The position numbers and the translations under genes were made by a program. This document shows, piece after piece, positions 25,121-37,199 of a DNA stretch of 64,000 nt (positions are counted from its first letter, which is position 1; each line of letters starts with the position of its first letter). Source of the stretch: Artemia franciscana (taxonomy: Eukaryota > Arthropoda > Branchiopoda > Anostraca > Artemiidae); NCBI RefSeq assembly GCF_032884065.1, contig NC_088871.1, forward strand, positions 14,120,374-14,184,373, in the 5' to 3' direction. Under the pieces are notes generated by a model. The model ran no database searches and was not told the origin of the DNA. It saw only the letters and a list, made by a program, of their open reading frames with translations.

Positions 25121-26792
25121 TGACCAGATTGGCTCTTCTCCGACAAAGGGAGGTATAAGGTACTTTGCCCCGTTAAGAATAATAAATGATTGCCTACTAA
25201 CTAATTTGTAAGCACTCATACCTGAATCAAACTATCTGACATGTACTCAGGCCTTTTATCTGATGTTTTCTTGGGATTTTTTTTTCCGATTCACCTTTTA
25301 AATCCTATTTTAACGGACACACAACTCCACCCTACTCCCCAAAAAAAAGTCCTAATTACATGTCTGGTTTTATCATACCATTTATTCACCACCTCAAAGG
25401 ACTATTTACTGGCTAGTCTTCACCTAATATATATTTACAAAACTTTTATAAATATTTACAAGCACGTAAATTCCAAAGATTCAATATATAGCCTTGATCA
25501 CAATAATTATATATCGTTAATTTCTCCTTTTTAAACCATGCTCGAATCAACTTTCAGTGAATGGGTATGTATGTTAATATGGCACCCAAAAGTTGTTTTA
25601 TAGCACTGGTGGTGTAATAATTATAGTTGTTATCCCCTTTTTCTAACCAATTACTATGCATCGTAATTAATAGCCCTTGGCCCGCAGATATTTGGCCCAG
25701 GTATCTTCCCTCCTTAGGATTCTTTACACTTAATTTGGGGACATTTAAGGATGAAATAACCATTTAATCAGGTTAATTTTTTAGGGTGATCTAGTTTTAA
25801 GGACAATTTTTAGTTGTTCAGAAAAAACTAATAGCAATTTCTAAAAATTCGAAAATCCAGTGTTGCCAATTCTGTTGGAAAACAGTTTTAAGTCCTTTTA
25901 GGGCAGACCTTAAAATTCTTTCGATTTTTCCATGATTTTCATACTCTTCCATTTAACTCGTCTGTGATTTGTTTTGTTTTTCGAATTTTGCCCTCTTCAG
26001 TTCTTTCAGGCTTAGAATATTTCAAGTTAACCATTTACTTTTTAAATAGAAATATGAATGTATATTTGTGAATGTATATGTTATTTTTCACTAGTGAAAA
26101 ATAACTAAGTGCTTTTACATTCTGTCCTTGGTATGGCAAATGGAAAATCCACCCATGGCAAATCTAGTTTTGACTACTTGTCTTTTTTTTTCTCTATTAA
26201 AATGACGAATTGACTTCATTCTAATTTGCATATTTGTCCTCATTTTGACTAATTATGATGTTTGCTTAACGTTATTAACAGGATAAGCACTTGCTCTTTT
26301 TTTGGCGAATAATATATTTTTGACGCTACATCCCTTAGAAAAAATCATCAGAAAGTCATCTCAAAAGATGGTTTCATTAGTTTGTTTTCTTATCTTCATC
26401 GGTATAGATCCAAAGGAGGGTATTATTATAGATAAGATGGATTTATGGGTTTGGATCAGTATTGCCCGATGCCTGGTGTTGCATACCACAGTCATAAAAT
26501 AAAAAATGCGCCGTTTTTTTTATAGCAAAAATACACCTAAATGGTAATTTTACACAAAAATATGATGAAGAATTCAATGTGTAAATGCCTGCACAAAGCC
26601 CCCAAATCCTGTAAAATACACCTCGTCTAGCAACATTGCTTTGGATCATGGTTTTAGCTCCAATATCGCTATAACAGAGTAGATATTAGTTGAATGAATA
26701 CACTAAACTTTTATGTGAGCTTTTCTAACTATTTTTCAGTTTGATTGTAGTTTAAAGAGTGAATCTAATCGATATTATGTTTTTTCTTTCAG

Positions 26793-27626
26793 AATTATTC
26801 GTCTTTCAAGTGTGGTAGTCGTGATTCGGGTCATGGGGGATCGGAACAGGAAGATTCACCTCGGACAGTCATTCCTGGAGTTCATCATCAGACTCTTTCG
26901 TTACGTGGAACCAACCCAAAAGCCCGCCCCAACCCAGCTCTATCCGAAAACGCTGCCCTAGATGCTCAGCTTATTGCCAAATTTTGCAACGGCTCCGAAA
27001 CTATCCTGCATGGACATCCAATATATCACAGAACGCAGCGTCGACTACGTGCCCAGAGTCCTTGGAATCACACATATTCTGAAATTGATGGAAGGCGTGC
27101 ACATTGTTGTGAAGAAAGTGAATTAGATCCTGTTTACGAAGAAATTGAGCGCAGAGAGTGCCACTGTTATAGTCACTTACCAGTTAGCTCTGACGTAAGT
27201 GACGAAAGGTGTAGTAGTGACGTAAGTCGACAATCCTCCCGATCCTATGGGGATAATCGTCCTCTACTGCCAGCACATTTGCAATGTCAACCTGAGTTAT
27301 CCCCCGAAAGAGATCTGTTAATGACAATGAATTGTGCATTTGGCTCACCACATCTCAAAACAAGGCACAGACATAGTGAGCGAAGAATTGAACATTTCCA
27401 CCATGGTGGCCCTTTTGTAGAAGTGCCACATTATGCAGCGTATCCGACAGTAGTGCTGCCCAATGGTGAGAATGCAGTAGCTATTGCTGTTCTAAATGGA
27501 GATAGGGTTCTGTGCCAAGTGCAACCTAGTGGGCAGTTAATACCTGTTCATACGAACCAGCAGCTAGATGACAGGACTTTGCCAGTTAGTGAAAAATCTT
27601 GCGACATTCCACAGTCTGAATGTTAA
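26793..27626 (+). CDS. Cirl: Latrophilin/Cirl terminal exon: C-terminal cytoplasmic tail
   Basis: This is the last coding exon of Cirl, 834 nt including the TAA at 27624-27626. It begins in phase 0 after TTTCTTTCAG and encodes a 277-residue cytoplasmic tail. Recognisable blocks are DSGHGGSEQEDSPRT near the start, TYSEIDGRR and ELDPVYEEIERRE in the middle, and SDVSRQSSRSYGDNRPLLP followed by a His-rich stretch (HRHSERRIEHFHHGG). The acidic-tyrosine block and the SRQSSRSYGD block resemble the conserved tail of arthropod Cirl as I remember it. The tyrosine within PVYEEIE is a plausible phosphorylation and adaptor site (inference). The protein ends DIPQSEC, so the class I PDZ-binding end of vertebrate latrophilins is absent. 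The exon is far richer in G+C than its surroundings. Confidence 0.9.
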   Translation, partial: NYSSFKCGSRDSGHGGSEQEDSPRTVIPGVHHQTLSLRGTNPKARPNPALSENAALDAQLIAKFCNGSETILHGHPIYHRTQRRLRAQSPWNHTYSEIDGRRAHCCEESELDPVYEEIERRECHCYSHLPVSSDVSDERCSSDVSRQSSRSYGDNRPLLPAHLQCQPELSPERDLLMTMNCAFGSPHLKTRHRHSERRIEHFHHGGPFVEVPHYAAYPTVVLPNGENAVAIAVLNGDRVLCQVQPSGQLIPVHTNQQLDDRTLPVSEKSCDIPQSEC

Positions 27627-30600
27627 ATTTTATTTTTAGTCATGTATAAAGAAATTTCTTATTTTCGTACATTACATATATGTAAAATATATATATATAT
27701 ATATATAAATATATTTGTGGATCATTTTTAAGCGTAAATTTTTTGATATGGATAAAGGGTGCCAATTCGGGGTAGGAGGCGTAATTGCTCATCTCTAGAT
27801 CTTATTCCTTTCTCATGTCCTAGATTTTTAAAATTACTTTTGGTATTTTCATTTTAAAAGGAAAAAAAATGCCTCCCCGCCCTAAATTTATGTGAATTGG
27901 CGCCCCTGACGCAGCGGATTTGAAATGGGAATCCCCAGAATTTTCGAAGATACCTGTTTACTGTGTGAAATGTATTATAGTCCTGATGGGAAGGGGCTTT
28001 GTACTTCTCTCTTTATTAGTAGATCTTTAAATTTTCAGTAAACTTCAGCTCTAATTATTTTTAATTAAAAGCCTGTTGCTTATTGATTTTTAAGTCTTTT
28101 CTTTTTTTATCGCAAGGCTTTCCAATGTTCATGGAAATCCCCTTTTCACAAAGTCTTAGAAACGTCTCAGTGTTTCAAATTTGTCTTTATGATTTGATAA
28201 TTAAATTTGGCTTATGTTAACATATTATAGATTTTATATTCAAAATGAATTATTATAATTGTTTCATATTCAAAATGTTTTATATCATTGTCCATAAAAT
28301 TGTGTTCATGTTTGATCATCTTCTACTAAAGGTTAACGGGTTTTATTTCTATAGACCTTTTTTTTAAGACTAATTTGATCGAATGTTGAATGTCATTATT
28401 AAATAAATTTACAATGACGACAATGACAGTGTTCAGTTGACAATGGATTGTTATACAATTAACGTAACAAATTTGCAAATGAGTTACCCTTATTATAAAT
28501 AAAAAGTTATTTTCTTCAGCAGTGTGTAACAACCGTATATACTATATTGACATTTTCAGTTAACTATCATATACTTTGAGCAATTTACATTGGTTTAGCA
28601 AGTTTTACGGTTGCACCCATTTTCAGTTTTATATTTTAATGGCGTTGAAGTGGAATCGTAAATGCATAAATGCGTTGTGCAAAATCTTATTTTGAGTATC
28701 ATATCATAACTTTTTATTAAAAAAGAAAATAAAAAACTTGTGACCTCCTCCAAACATTACTACTTAGAAAGCTTTTCAATTCTGAAATTTCGGTTTGAAA
28801 ATTTGGTTTATCTGAAACTCAAACTTTTTACACTATTACTTTATCCTTATTCTGTTCACCCTCTGCCTCGTCCCTTGTTACGAAATACCTTTTTGAAAAT
28901 TAATTTATGATTTTAATCAGTTTCAGTAATTCATATGGAGACCTCCATATGGAGTTACACGGTACTTGTTAATTATGAAAACTAGAAAAAAGAAGAAAAT
29001 TGTAAAAAAGAAGAAGTTAACTTATAAAAAAAGAAGAAAAGAAACGTGGATAAAAAATCAGCCAAAAATAAGCTAAAAATATATGGCACCAAACAGCTTA
29101 AGAAATCATGGTTTTTCTTTGAAGGGGTAGTGGTCTCTGGAAATCAACGAATTTTTACTGTTTGATTTTTCACGGACTAGACGTGTTGCCAAATTTAACT
29201 AATTAATTTATCTTAATTGGTCTCACAGTTCAGCGTGGCAACATTGACAAAATATAATATTGCCCTAGAAACCTCATTATTTTGAAGCAACCAAGAAGAA
29301 AATTTTAGTTTTCAGACATGAATAATCTTGAGATAGATCTAGGGGGGGGGGGGTCCGATTTGGTATCCTTGCTACTTTATGAAACACTACTTTTTAGATA
29401 AGCACTATAAGGCAAAGGATCTGCGCCGTCCAATCAACGTATGTCTTTTAGTTAACATTTTCTAACTATTTTATGAAAATATATTTCAGATAAAAAAAAA
29501 AAACGTTCCTCCTAAGTATAAAAGGGTATTATTCGCCTCTAAGTGAGGAACTGTTTTTCTTAGTCGCTCCCTAGAGATGCTCCAATTAGTCCTATTCCTC
29601 GTGCACATACTGTGTACCAGATTTGTGTATTTTACATTTTATTTATATGTAAATGATTTTTAGGGAGGGCTTGCTTATAATTTTGTCATCGATGCTTTAG
29701 GCGTTGTTTTGAATTTTCACGCCTTCTGCCAGATGGCTCTGAATGTGATATGATTTTTTAATTTAATATGATTACTTGTCGGGCTTTGTAATTATGTTCG
29801 TGTATTTTGCTGTCAAAAAGATATCATTTTAGAAAATAAAATCTGTTTCGAATTTAATTTTGTGTTGTTTAAAAATTATTATTTATGTTGTAGTATTTTA
29901 GTCTATGATAAAGTTTTACTTCATATTCCAAAGGCCACTCAATCTTCGATTTTCATTGAATTTTTTGCATAAATCCAGAAGATATTTTGTTAAGTTAAAT
30001 GCTTAGGGCTGCTAAGGGTTTGTACAGAGCTAATATCAGTGAATTCTATTACAAACTTGCTTCAAGGCAATTGAATTCTCAGAACTTCTAACTAAAAATA
30101 TTTTCAAATATAAAAACAATAACGTTTTTATTATGTAAACGATTATATTCCTTGTTGATACCGCACATTTAATGTTTTAAACAGATTTTCTGAAGTATTC
30201 AAATTATTCTTCATCAGCCCCTGAAGACTGAATGGCGCCCAAAGGTCTATGCTATTGTCCCATTTAATAGTTGAAAAATGTTGATTGTAGGTACGAGGCA
30301 AGATATCTGCTAAGGCAAGTGCACAACAAAACAGAAAATAGAAAGAAAATATAAGAATAGAAATAGAAAGAAAATAGAAACTATGCAACAAAATAGACAT
30401 AGTTCACAATAAAATGGAGGATGCAGGGGATTGCTTCTGACAACATTTGTCAGGCATTTGTTTATAACTAATAGGGGTGGAAAATATATGAAAAGCCTTT
30501 AAAGATGAGAAAGACAAAAAAAAAAAAAAAAAATGAACCAAGCGAAGCTGGCCTTTGGCAAGCAGAAAACAAGCGAGCTCTTGAATTAAAAAAAAAAGGC

Positions 30601-31377
30601 CTTTTCAAACGAAATTCAATAATGACGCTTAAGTTGAAATGATTGGAAATCATACTATACGATAAGTTTATTTTTGCCCGATTACAACATACAAAAAAGA
30701 AGCTAAATAAAGAAAAAAAAACGAAGAATAATCAACTTCTAAACAAGGAAAATAGATAATACAATATTAATCCAGACAGCTCTGGTAAATAATGATAAAT
30801 GGTAGAAAATGAAGTAAACAATTTAAATTCCTCTTAAACGCATCGCACTCCAATGAATCAACTACATCTAATGGATGAAGAACACAATATATTTGCAAAA
30901 TAGAACTATTCCTGTAATACAGCAGGAATTTTAATACTTTATACTTCTTATTTTGATATTAAAACTTCAGATAGCGGCATAACCACACCCAAAACCCCCT
31001 CTGTTTTCAGAGGGGGCAAATCTCAAAGTGGTGAAACAAAGCGCGCGAGGTAGAGCTAGGTCACTATATAGCTTAGTAAGTACGCGCTTATTATAAATTT
31101 ACTTCAGTGCAGCAAGCGCGGAGACCTGATATGGCATGTTCGATGGTAAGAATACAAGAACTACGTTTATCTGGATCATAAACGAGGCCAGGGTATTTCA
31201 GTGAAGGGGACTCTATAATAGATGTACCTGCTGCAACAGATAAAGGAGATTACCTTTACATTGGGCATTATAAGCAAGAAATTCAGTCTTAGCAGCATTA
31301 ACATTAAGTACTAGGAGCTCCGTCGGGAGGAATTTTCCACGAAGGCAATTTTTCGGGGAGAGTGAGTTTTCCATAAG
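27627..31377. other. Probable Cirl 3' UTR and intergenic sequence
   Basis: No coding region was recognised. Just after the stop lies a short (TA)n at about 27689-27707. Possible polyadenylation signals are ATTAAATAAA near 28400 and AATAAA at 29835; neither can be proven as the cleavage point. A small imperfect foldback (GGGTGCCAATTC and GAATTGGCGCCC) spans about 27,757-27,906. A purine-rich run lies near 30.5 kb. Confidence 0.5.
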
Positions 31378-31691
31378 GAGGAAATTCCTTGAACTTTCTT
31401 TTTTTTGAGATTATATAAACGCCCGAAGGGTAAGCGTTACTTATGTATTATACAGCCAACACTCAAGTGCTTCATTTAAGTAGAAATGAGCACTTGAGTG
31501 TTGGTCATTTGTTATAACCAACACAAGTGCCAACACAAACAAACTCATGACCAACACAAAACCTTACGGTTTTCCGTAAGGAGGAATTTTCCTTGAAATT
31601 CCTTTTTTTGAGATTATAGAAACGCCCGAAGGGTAAGCGGTACTTATGTATTATACAGCCAACACTTAAATGCTTCATTTAAGTAGAACCG
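31378..31691 (+). repeat. Direct repeat pair with hairpin (foldback element arm)
   Basis: Two copies of a roughly 108-bp unit (31378-31485 and 31578-31687) share TTTTTTTGAGATTATA, AACGCCCGAAGGGTAAGCG, ACTTATGTATTATACAGCC and GCTTCATTTAAGTAGAA. Inside the first, CCAACACTCAAGTGC (31456-31470) pairs with GCACTTGAGTGTTGG (31490-31504), and the stem extends into the loop. An inverted relative of the same block lies at about 32,633-32,685. Confidence 0.75.
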
Positions 31692-31838
31692 GTTTTTATG
31701 ACCATATATGAAATTCATTTAGTTTACGATTGATCGATCGCAATTAGATTAAGGGGCAATTAGATTTTTCCATGATAATGAACAATTACCCAAAACAAAA
31801 CAGTGCGTCAATGGACACATTACTTTATACTCTTTCGA

Positions 31839-31875
31839 TAGAATGTCTCGTTGGAGGTGTACAAATAGGGCATAT
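31839..31875 (+). repeat. Left 37-bp target-site duplication of LINE fragment
   Basis: TAGAATGTCTCGTTGGAGGT and the following 17 bp recur at 32345-32381 with two mismatches in 37 bp. The pair exactly brackets the LINE fragment and its TAG-repeat tail. Confidence 0.9.
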
Positions 31876-32344
31876 TACATATATACAAATGGAAGCTATA
31901 GTGATGACAGTGGTCAAAAATGGCATGAAAATTTACTAGATGTTTTCGAGAGAAATTGCCTACGGATTGTTCTGGGAACCCGGCTGACTGACCGTATTTC
32001 AAACAGTAGGTTGTACGAAAAGTGTGCTTCAATCCCGCTTTCTGGGGCTATAATGAAAGAAAGGTTGAGATGGCTAGGCCACGTTCTACGGATGAAGGAT
32101 GACAGATTACCGAAGATTGTCCTTTTTCGCCAACCGTCTGGGGCTACACGGAAAGCAGGTCGTCCTTGTCTGGGTTGGGAGGATGTCATAAATAAAGATT
32201 TAAAGGAAATGGGAACTTCCTGGGAGGGTGTAAAGAGGGAGGCTTTAAATAGATTCGGTTGGAGGAGGAGCGTGGGTAGCTGTGTTGGCCTCAGGCGGCT
32301 TGGTGCTGCAGTGAGTTATTAGTAGTAGTAGTAGTAGTAGTAAA
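31876..32344 (+). mobile_element. 5'-truncated LINE (non-LTR retrotransposon), RT C-terminal domain
   Basis: This fragment encodes the C-terminal region of a non-LTR retrotransposon polymerase. It has NLLDVFERNCLRIVLGTRLT, RLRWLGHVLRMKDDRLPK, AGRPCLGWEDVINKDLKEMG and EGVKREALNRFGWRRSVG. The frame from 31909 to a TAG at 32320 is uninterrupted. Upstream, EAIVMTVVK lies in another frame, so a small internal deletion has occurred. The element ends in a (TAG)n tail at about 32320-32341 and is flanked by the 37-bp target-site duplication. That is the signature of target-primed reverse transcription with 5' truncation. It belongs to the same family as the minus-strand fragments at 40.8 and 43.3-45.4 kb. 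It lacks endonuclease and catalytic RT motifs and is therefore inactive. Confidence 0.92.
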
Positions 32345-32381
32345 TAGAATGTCTTGTTGGAGGTGTACAAATAGGACATAT
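32345..32381 (+). repeat. Right 37-bp target-site duplication of LINE fragment
   Basis: Second copy of the block at 31839-31875, differing at two positions. It lies immediately after the (TAG)n tail. Confidence 0.9.
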
Positions 32382-32535
32382 CTTAAACAAACCGGTTTGC
32401 ATGTTAATACCGGTTTGCTCACAGTAGAATGCCATTTGTTACTGCAATTCTTTTCATTTATTTGTGGGTTTACCAATTGTCGTCTATAACCTGGTATGAA
32501 CTAATTTTTCCGAATGCATTATATAAATTTATTCC

Positions 32536-32690
32536 GTAGTTTCCATAATTTTAATAAAAAAAAGTATCATATTTTCATCATATTGTATGATATTTCATCA
32601 CGATTGAGCGTCAGAGAAATAGATTCTACTTATGTTCAACCTAAATGAAGCACTTGTGTTGGCAGTATAATACATACCTATCGGATGAGC
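32536..32690 (-). repeat. Inverted arm of the foldback repeat
   Basis: The segment 32,633-32,685 is the reverse complement of the ACTTATGTATTATACAGCC...GCTTCATTTAAG block at 31.4-31.7 kb, shortened by 2 bp. It is preceded by TTTCATCACGATTGAGCGTC and AGAGAAAT, shared with the block at 20.9-21.06 kb. A weaker relative lies at about 33,840-33,925. Confidence 0.6.
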
Positions 32691-35166
32691 TACTTTATTT
32701 ACATACGGCATATTATACGCGAAAGATATAATTTTATTTGTACACGTCAGACGTATGAAAAATGTTTGTAACTTACGTCCATGATTTATTAGGAACTCAA
32801 AATCATTAAGAATTATTAAACAGTAAAATTCAAATGAAAAATAAATATAGGCCCAAGGATTTATAACTCTTCATTTTTCCTTTGGATTAGGATTCGCTGT
32901 TGGTTACTCTCTCTATTTTCATGTATGCTGTCGTGATGATTTTTACAAGATGGCGACTAGGTAAGGATTTCTCTGTCTTTACCTTTTCTTTTATGCTAAC
33001 TTCAAGTCTCTTGTTTGCTAATAGACACGGCGTAAAATATTTTTCAACAATTTAAGTTTTTAACCAGAAATATTAAAAATTATGTGCAAGAAACAAAAAA
33101 GTAATTGAAAATCTTATTTTCGGGGGGGGGGGGAGATTAAATAAAACACAGTTGTCTGCTGCAATTAAAAAGTGATTACACTAAAGAATGAGAAAATTGT
33201 CTCCCTGATTTCCCGGTCAATTAGTGCAGGGGGTACCGTCCTTTTCTAGTGATCCGTTCAAAAATGCTGCTTAATATTAAGTGGCACTAAGTTTTTATTG
33301 ATTTTTGCCTTTCTGCTGTTCCTTATTTTTATATATTTATGAATTCCTTATTTACATATTTTTCCTATTTCTGTATTTGTGAATTTATATGGCACACCCC
33401 TGTGGTCATACAAATTTAAAGAGTTAATTAAATGCTCTGGTACTGAAATATTAAAACATAAAAAAATAAATGTGCCAAACATAATTTTTAAATGCTAAAA
33501 AAATGCTCTTGTTATGTAATAGATTACCCTAGAAGTTTCTAACTAAACTATCAAATTCAATTGCTCTCCAACTTCCCGACTGTAACTGCTTTCGGTACTT
33601 ATCGGTTACATAATAGACACCCTTGAATCTGTGACGTGCTCATAAGACAAAAACTAGTCAAGCAACGTCTTTAACAAGACAATTCCTTTGGCTCGCTAGG
33701 CAAACGGGGATTTCTCACTGCGTGAACGATACTTCTGAATAGGTTTTTTGGGGGTTGAGGGGAAAAAAAGTACCTATGTTTGACTACGTTAGATTAGATT
33801 AGTTTTAATATACTGCGCTCTAGGTGGCCCCCTTCCATAGTTTTGTGTGGTAGTTTTCATAATTTTGTTACTAGAGTATTTTATTTTCATCATGTTTTGT
33901 TTTATTTCATTAGCATTAACTAAACTTCACTTTTCGAGCGTTTATTATATAGCCAATTAGTACGCTGCTTTCAAATACAAATTTATGTAATTATTTTGCT
34001 TTATTTATTTGACAAATTCGCACAGAAGTAAGGGATAATTAGACTCCTCAAAAAAATTTCCTATTTCTACCTTTTCCTCTTTGTTTTTTCCATTGGTTAA
34101 GTAAAAAAAAAGCATAAGCTCGAGTTTGTTACCGACAAAATTTCAACCCTAATGATTCTCCCACACTACGCCATAAAAGTTTTCTTATCGCTTTAATTTC
34201 AGTATTTCTTTATTCCGGCTAAGGCTGCCTTGATGATTATACAGGTTAAACGTCCGTGCTATATTTTTTTCTTTAATTTCCATTCGTCTTCGAATCTTTT
34301 CTTTGCTAACCTTATTATTTTATGTGCGAAAGCACAAGATGGCTGGCCCCCAACCCCCCATTGCACTTCCTGGCTGAAGGGCCAAGAAACGGAGATCAGC
34401 ACCGCCGGTAGGGACTGTAAAGTCTAATGCCCGTATCCTTTACCTTTTTTTTCTATTATTTTATCTGTAAAAAAAACTCGTATGAGCCTCTCACAGAAAG
34501 TGACCGATACATCGACATTTTGTTTTTTTACTTGATTTTATTCAACCCACTGCCCCTATCTATTAATTATTTACATTAGGTGGACTTTGGTGAGAAGTGG
34601 GCCATGTGTAGAACAAACAAGTATGGCACGGAGGAGCTCTGCCGTGAGTGGCAGGGCAAGTGACACTCCAAAATTTTGATTGATAAAGCTCTTAAATTTA
34701 AAAAGTCTTTCGAAATTTTAGATTCTATTGGCAGAGGATCTTTCCAATTACCCCAGCCCATTTTAAGCACTTTTAAGAGCCGAAGGTCATATTAAACGGT
34801 AATGATTTTGAGCAATAAAGGACAAAGATTATACAAACAAATATTTTTTGAAAATTTGGTAAGATATAGAAATACATAACACTTCCCTGTTGATTGAATG
34901 TTTTACCTTATTTTGAAGATTGATTATTGAAGCAAGCATTCTGGTTTAAATCAACAGCTGAATCAACTGAAAACAACAGGTAGACAAGATTTTGCAATAA
35001 ATGCGAATAAGAGGATTATCTACAGACAAAGTTATTACTTCTCTTTTTCATTTCAGTTGTGTTCTGGATTTGAACTTGAACGGACTAACTCGTCTGTATG
35101 TATCTTTTGCTATAATTAACTACTATAGTTTCACTATATTCTATTGAGACAGGAGAAACTATACTC

Positions 35167-35171
<5 letters not shown>

Positions 35172-35251
<80 letters not shown>
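35172..35251. repeat. (TA)n microsatellite, about 80 bp
   Basis: Uninterrupted TA dinucleotide array. Confidence 0.97.
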
Positions 35252-35253
<2 letters not shown>

Positions 35254-36369
35254 CATTTCCTTTACCTTTATTTTAATTTGCATATTTTTGCTTTGCTCCT
35301 TTCATGTCCACTTTTAATTTAGTTATTTATTCTTTTGATTTCCATTTTTTTTTTTATTTTTACTGAGGTTAACTTGTTGCCTATACATAAGAAATAATTG
35401 TGCTATGATTTCCACTGTGTTTTAGATTCTTTTTCTTTCAAACTCGCATTAATTTTAATTGGAAAAAAACATATATGAGGCTCTCATAGGGCAAATCACT
35501 CTCATTAAATCCATTTCATTTATATACAGGGTTCCCAGGGTATTTTTGCTTACCTGTATAGTAGTAATCTTTTTTCAAAAGGTCTTATACAACAGTATAA
35601 TCTTTGCTTAGAGGAGTAAATAGATGTATTTGATTAAATAATCTATTCAGAGAGCCGATTTCAGATAGATATCAGAGGTGGCCTTAAGGAAAGGCAGAGG
35701 GGACATCTGTCCCGGGTACAGAAATTTTAGGGGCGCAAAATTAGGAATGTAAAAATTTATCAATTTGAAAGTTTTCAAAATTTCAAAATTTATAGCGGTT
35801 ACAATCACTTTGTAATTCTCGAAATTGTATTTTTATTAAAACAAAGTAGAGGATGCAGTCCGCAGTTGACAGTAAGTATAAGTAAATTGAATTCAAATTT
35901 TTATTCGTCCCATATCTTAATTACCATTTCTAACGAGATAATCAATAATTTTGCAGAGTCTAAAGTAAGAAAAGTCAAATTCAAATAAATGGAAAATTTT
36001 GTTATTAAGTGAAAAATTTGTTAACATTTGGCCTGAAAATTTAGAGAGACAGGGAGGGGGAGCTAATCAAGATTTTGGCCCGGGTGCACTATTTTTCAAT
36101 TACTATGTCCCATGTGTTTTCTTCTTTAGGAAACCAGAGTGAGCCTCTGCTTTTGTCTTGTCGTAACTATAAACATTTGTCAGATCCTCGTAATGGATTC
36201 GAGCAATATTAAGATTTAGAGCCAAATAGATTTAGAGCCAAATAGATTTAGAGAGCCAAATTTAGAGACCAGTAAGCGTTTGATCGTTTTTAAAATTATA
36301 ATTAAATCATAAGGGTCTTTATTATTTTTCAAGTGACAACTAAATAACGGTTTAACAAATCTCTTTGAA

Positions 36370-36825
36370 CAAACCTATGCTACAATAAATGTACATACGC
36401 AAGAATTTGATTCAGGTGTGGGACAAAATTTGAACCGAAATAAAGCCAAATTGCATAAAAACTAAAAGATGTTTTAGATGAAATTGTCAGAATGTGAATC
36501 GTCAAAAGCCCAAAAGATGGCGAGCCTGAAGAACCCTCCCTTCCAATTTACTCGTCCAATTTTGGGCTTAGTGCCAAAAATTGACGAGTACAATTTTTAG
36601 TTAATATCCTTTTTTATTTAAGGAGTCTCTCTAAATAAAACCATGCTAAAATTATTTGCACATGCAAAGACTTTAATTCAGGGTGGGGCCAAAAAAAGAA
36701 AAAAAGAAAAGAAAGAAAGAAAAAGAATGTATGAACATTGCTCAACATTCAAAATAAAACGTTAAAATATGTTAAGATTGAAGGTGGTGGGCCTGAAGGC
36801 CCCTCCCTTCTGATTTTCCTTATCT
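36370..36825 (+). repeat. Diverged tandem duplication, unit about 230-250 bp
   Basis: Two diverged copies share an ATGCTAAAATTATTTGC or ATGCTACAATAAATGTAC start, TTTGATTCAGG or TTTAATTCAGG, and a GAGCCTGAAG or GGGCCTGAAG end followed by CCCTCCCTTC. The second copy has an expanded GAAA-rich tract at about 36.69-36.73 kb. The adjoining sequence at 36,213-36,260 is a short tandem repeat of AGATTTAGAGCCAAAT. Confidence 0.5.
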
Positions 36826-37199
36826 AATATATAGCTATCCTCCATATGTACAAAGGGGTCGTTTGGGGGGATTATTATAGATAGGTAGATAGATAAGTGC
36901 ATTTTAAAGCCAAATATACAGCCATGAACACAGTACATTAACATAAACGAAAGACACAAATAACATAAACTTTGATCAGCGATCATCATAAAACGCTTAA
37001 ATGAAACACTGCATTATTATTACTTACTTGAAAAAGGGATCATTGAAAAGAACGCTCAACACTCGGAAAAAGACATTACAATAAAGACATTAAATAAAAC
37101 AGTACATTTACTTTATACTAAGATTTTCTATGTATTTATTATTTTTTTTTTATTTAACAAAATTTCCAGATACCTTGCTACTCTACAAATAAACTGAGG

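Larger units (their letters stand above)
18337..26792 (+). other. Cirl intron, repeat-rich
   Basis: This 8.5 kb intron is bounded by GTAAGT and TTTCTTTCAG. It holds MITE copies d, e and f, an A/T foldback at about 19.19-19.29 kb with nested TTTCGAAA-type palindromes, a diverged tandem/foldback repeat block at 20.27-21.34 kb and many G/C homopolymer tracts. No open frame here resembles a known protein. Confidence 0.7.
32691..37199. other. Intergenic sequence or upstream introns of the RNF111-like gene
   Basis: No exon could be assigned with confidence. Two splice-like candidates are recorded among the findings: ACAAGATGGCGACTAG|GTAAGG (ATG at 32950) and a 39-nt segment at 35057-35095 between TTTCATTTCAG and GTATGT. 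The stretch also holds a (TA)n array at 35172 and a diverged duplication at 36.4-36.8 kb. Confidence 0.4.

Noticed and set aside
31914..32189. Minus-strand ORF opposite the LINE fragment
   Set aside because: It is a shadow of the conserved plus-strand LINE coding sequence.
34320..34440. GGGCCAAGAAACGGAGATCA line with GC-richer flank, suspected SINE or LINE end
   Set aside because: It looks repeat-like, but only one copy is visible in the window and no termini, tail or Pol III boxes could be defined.
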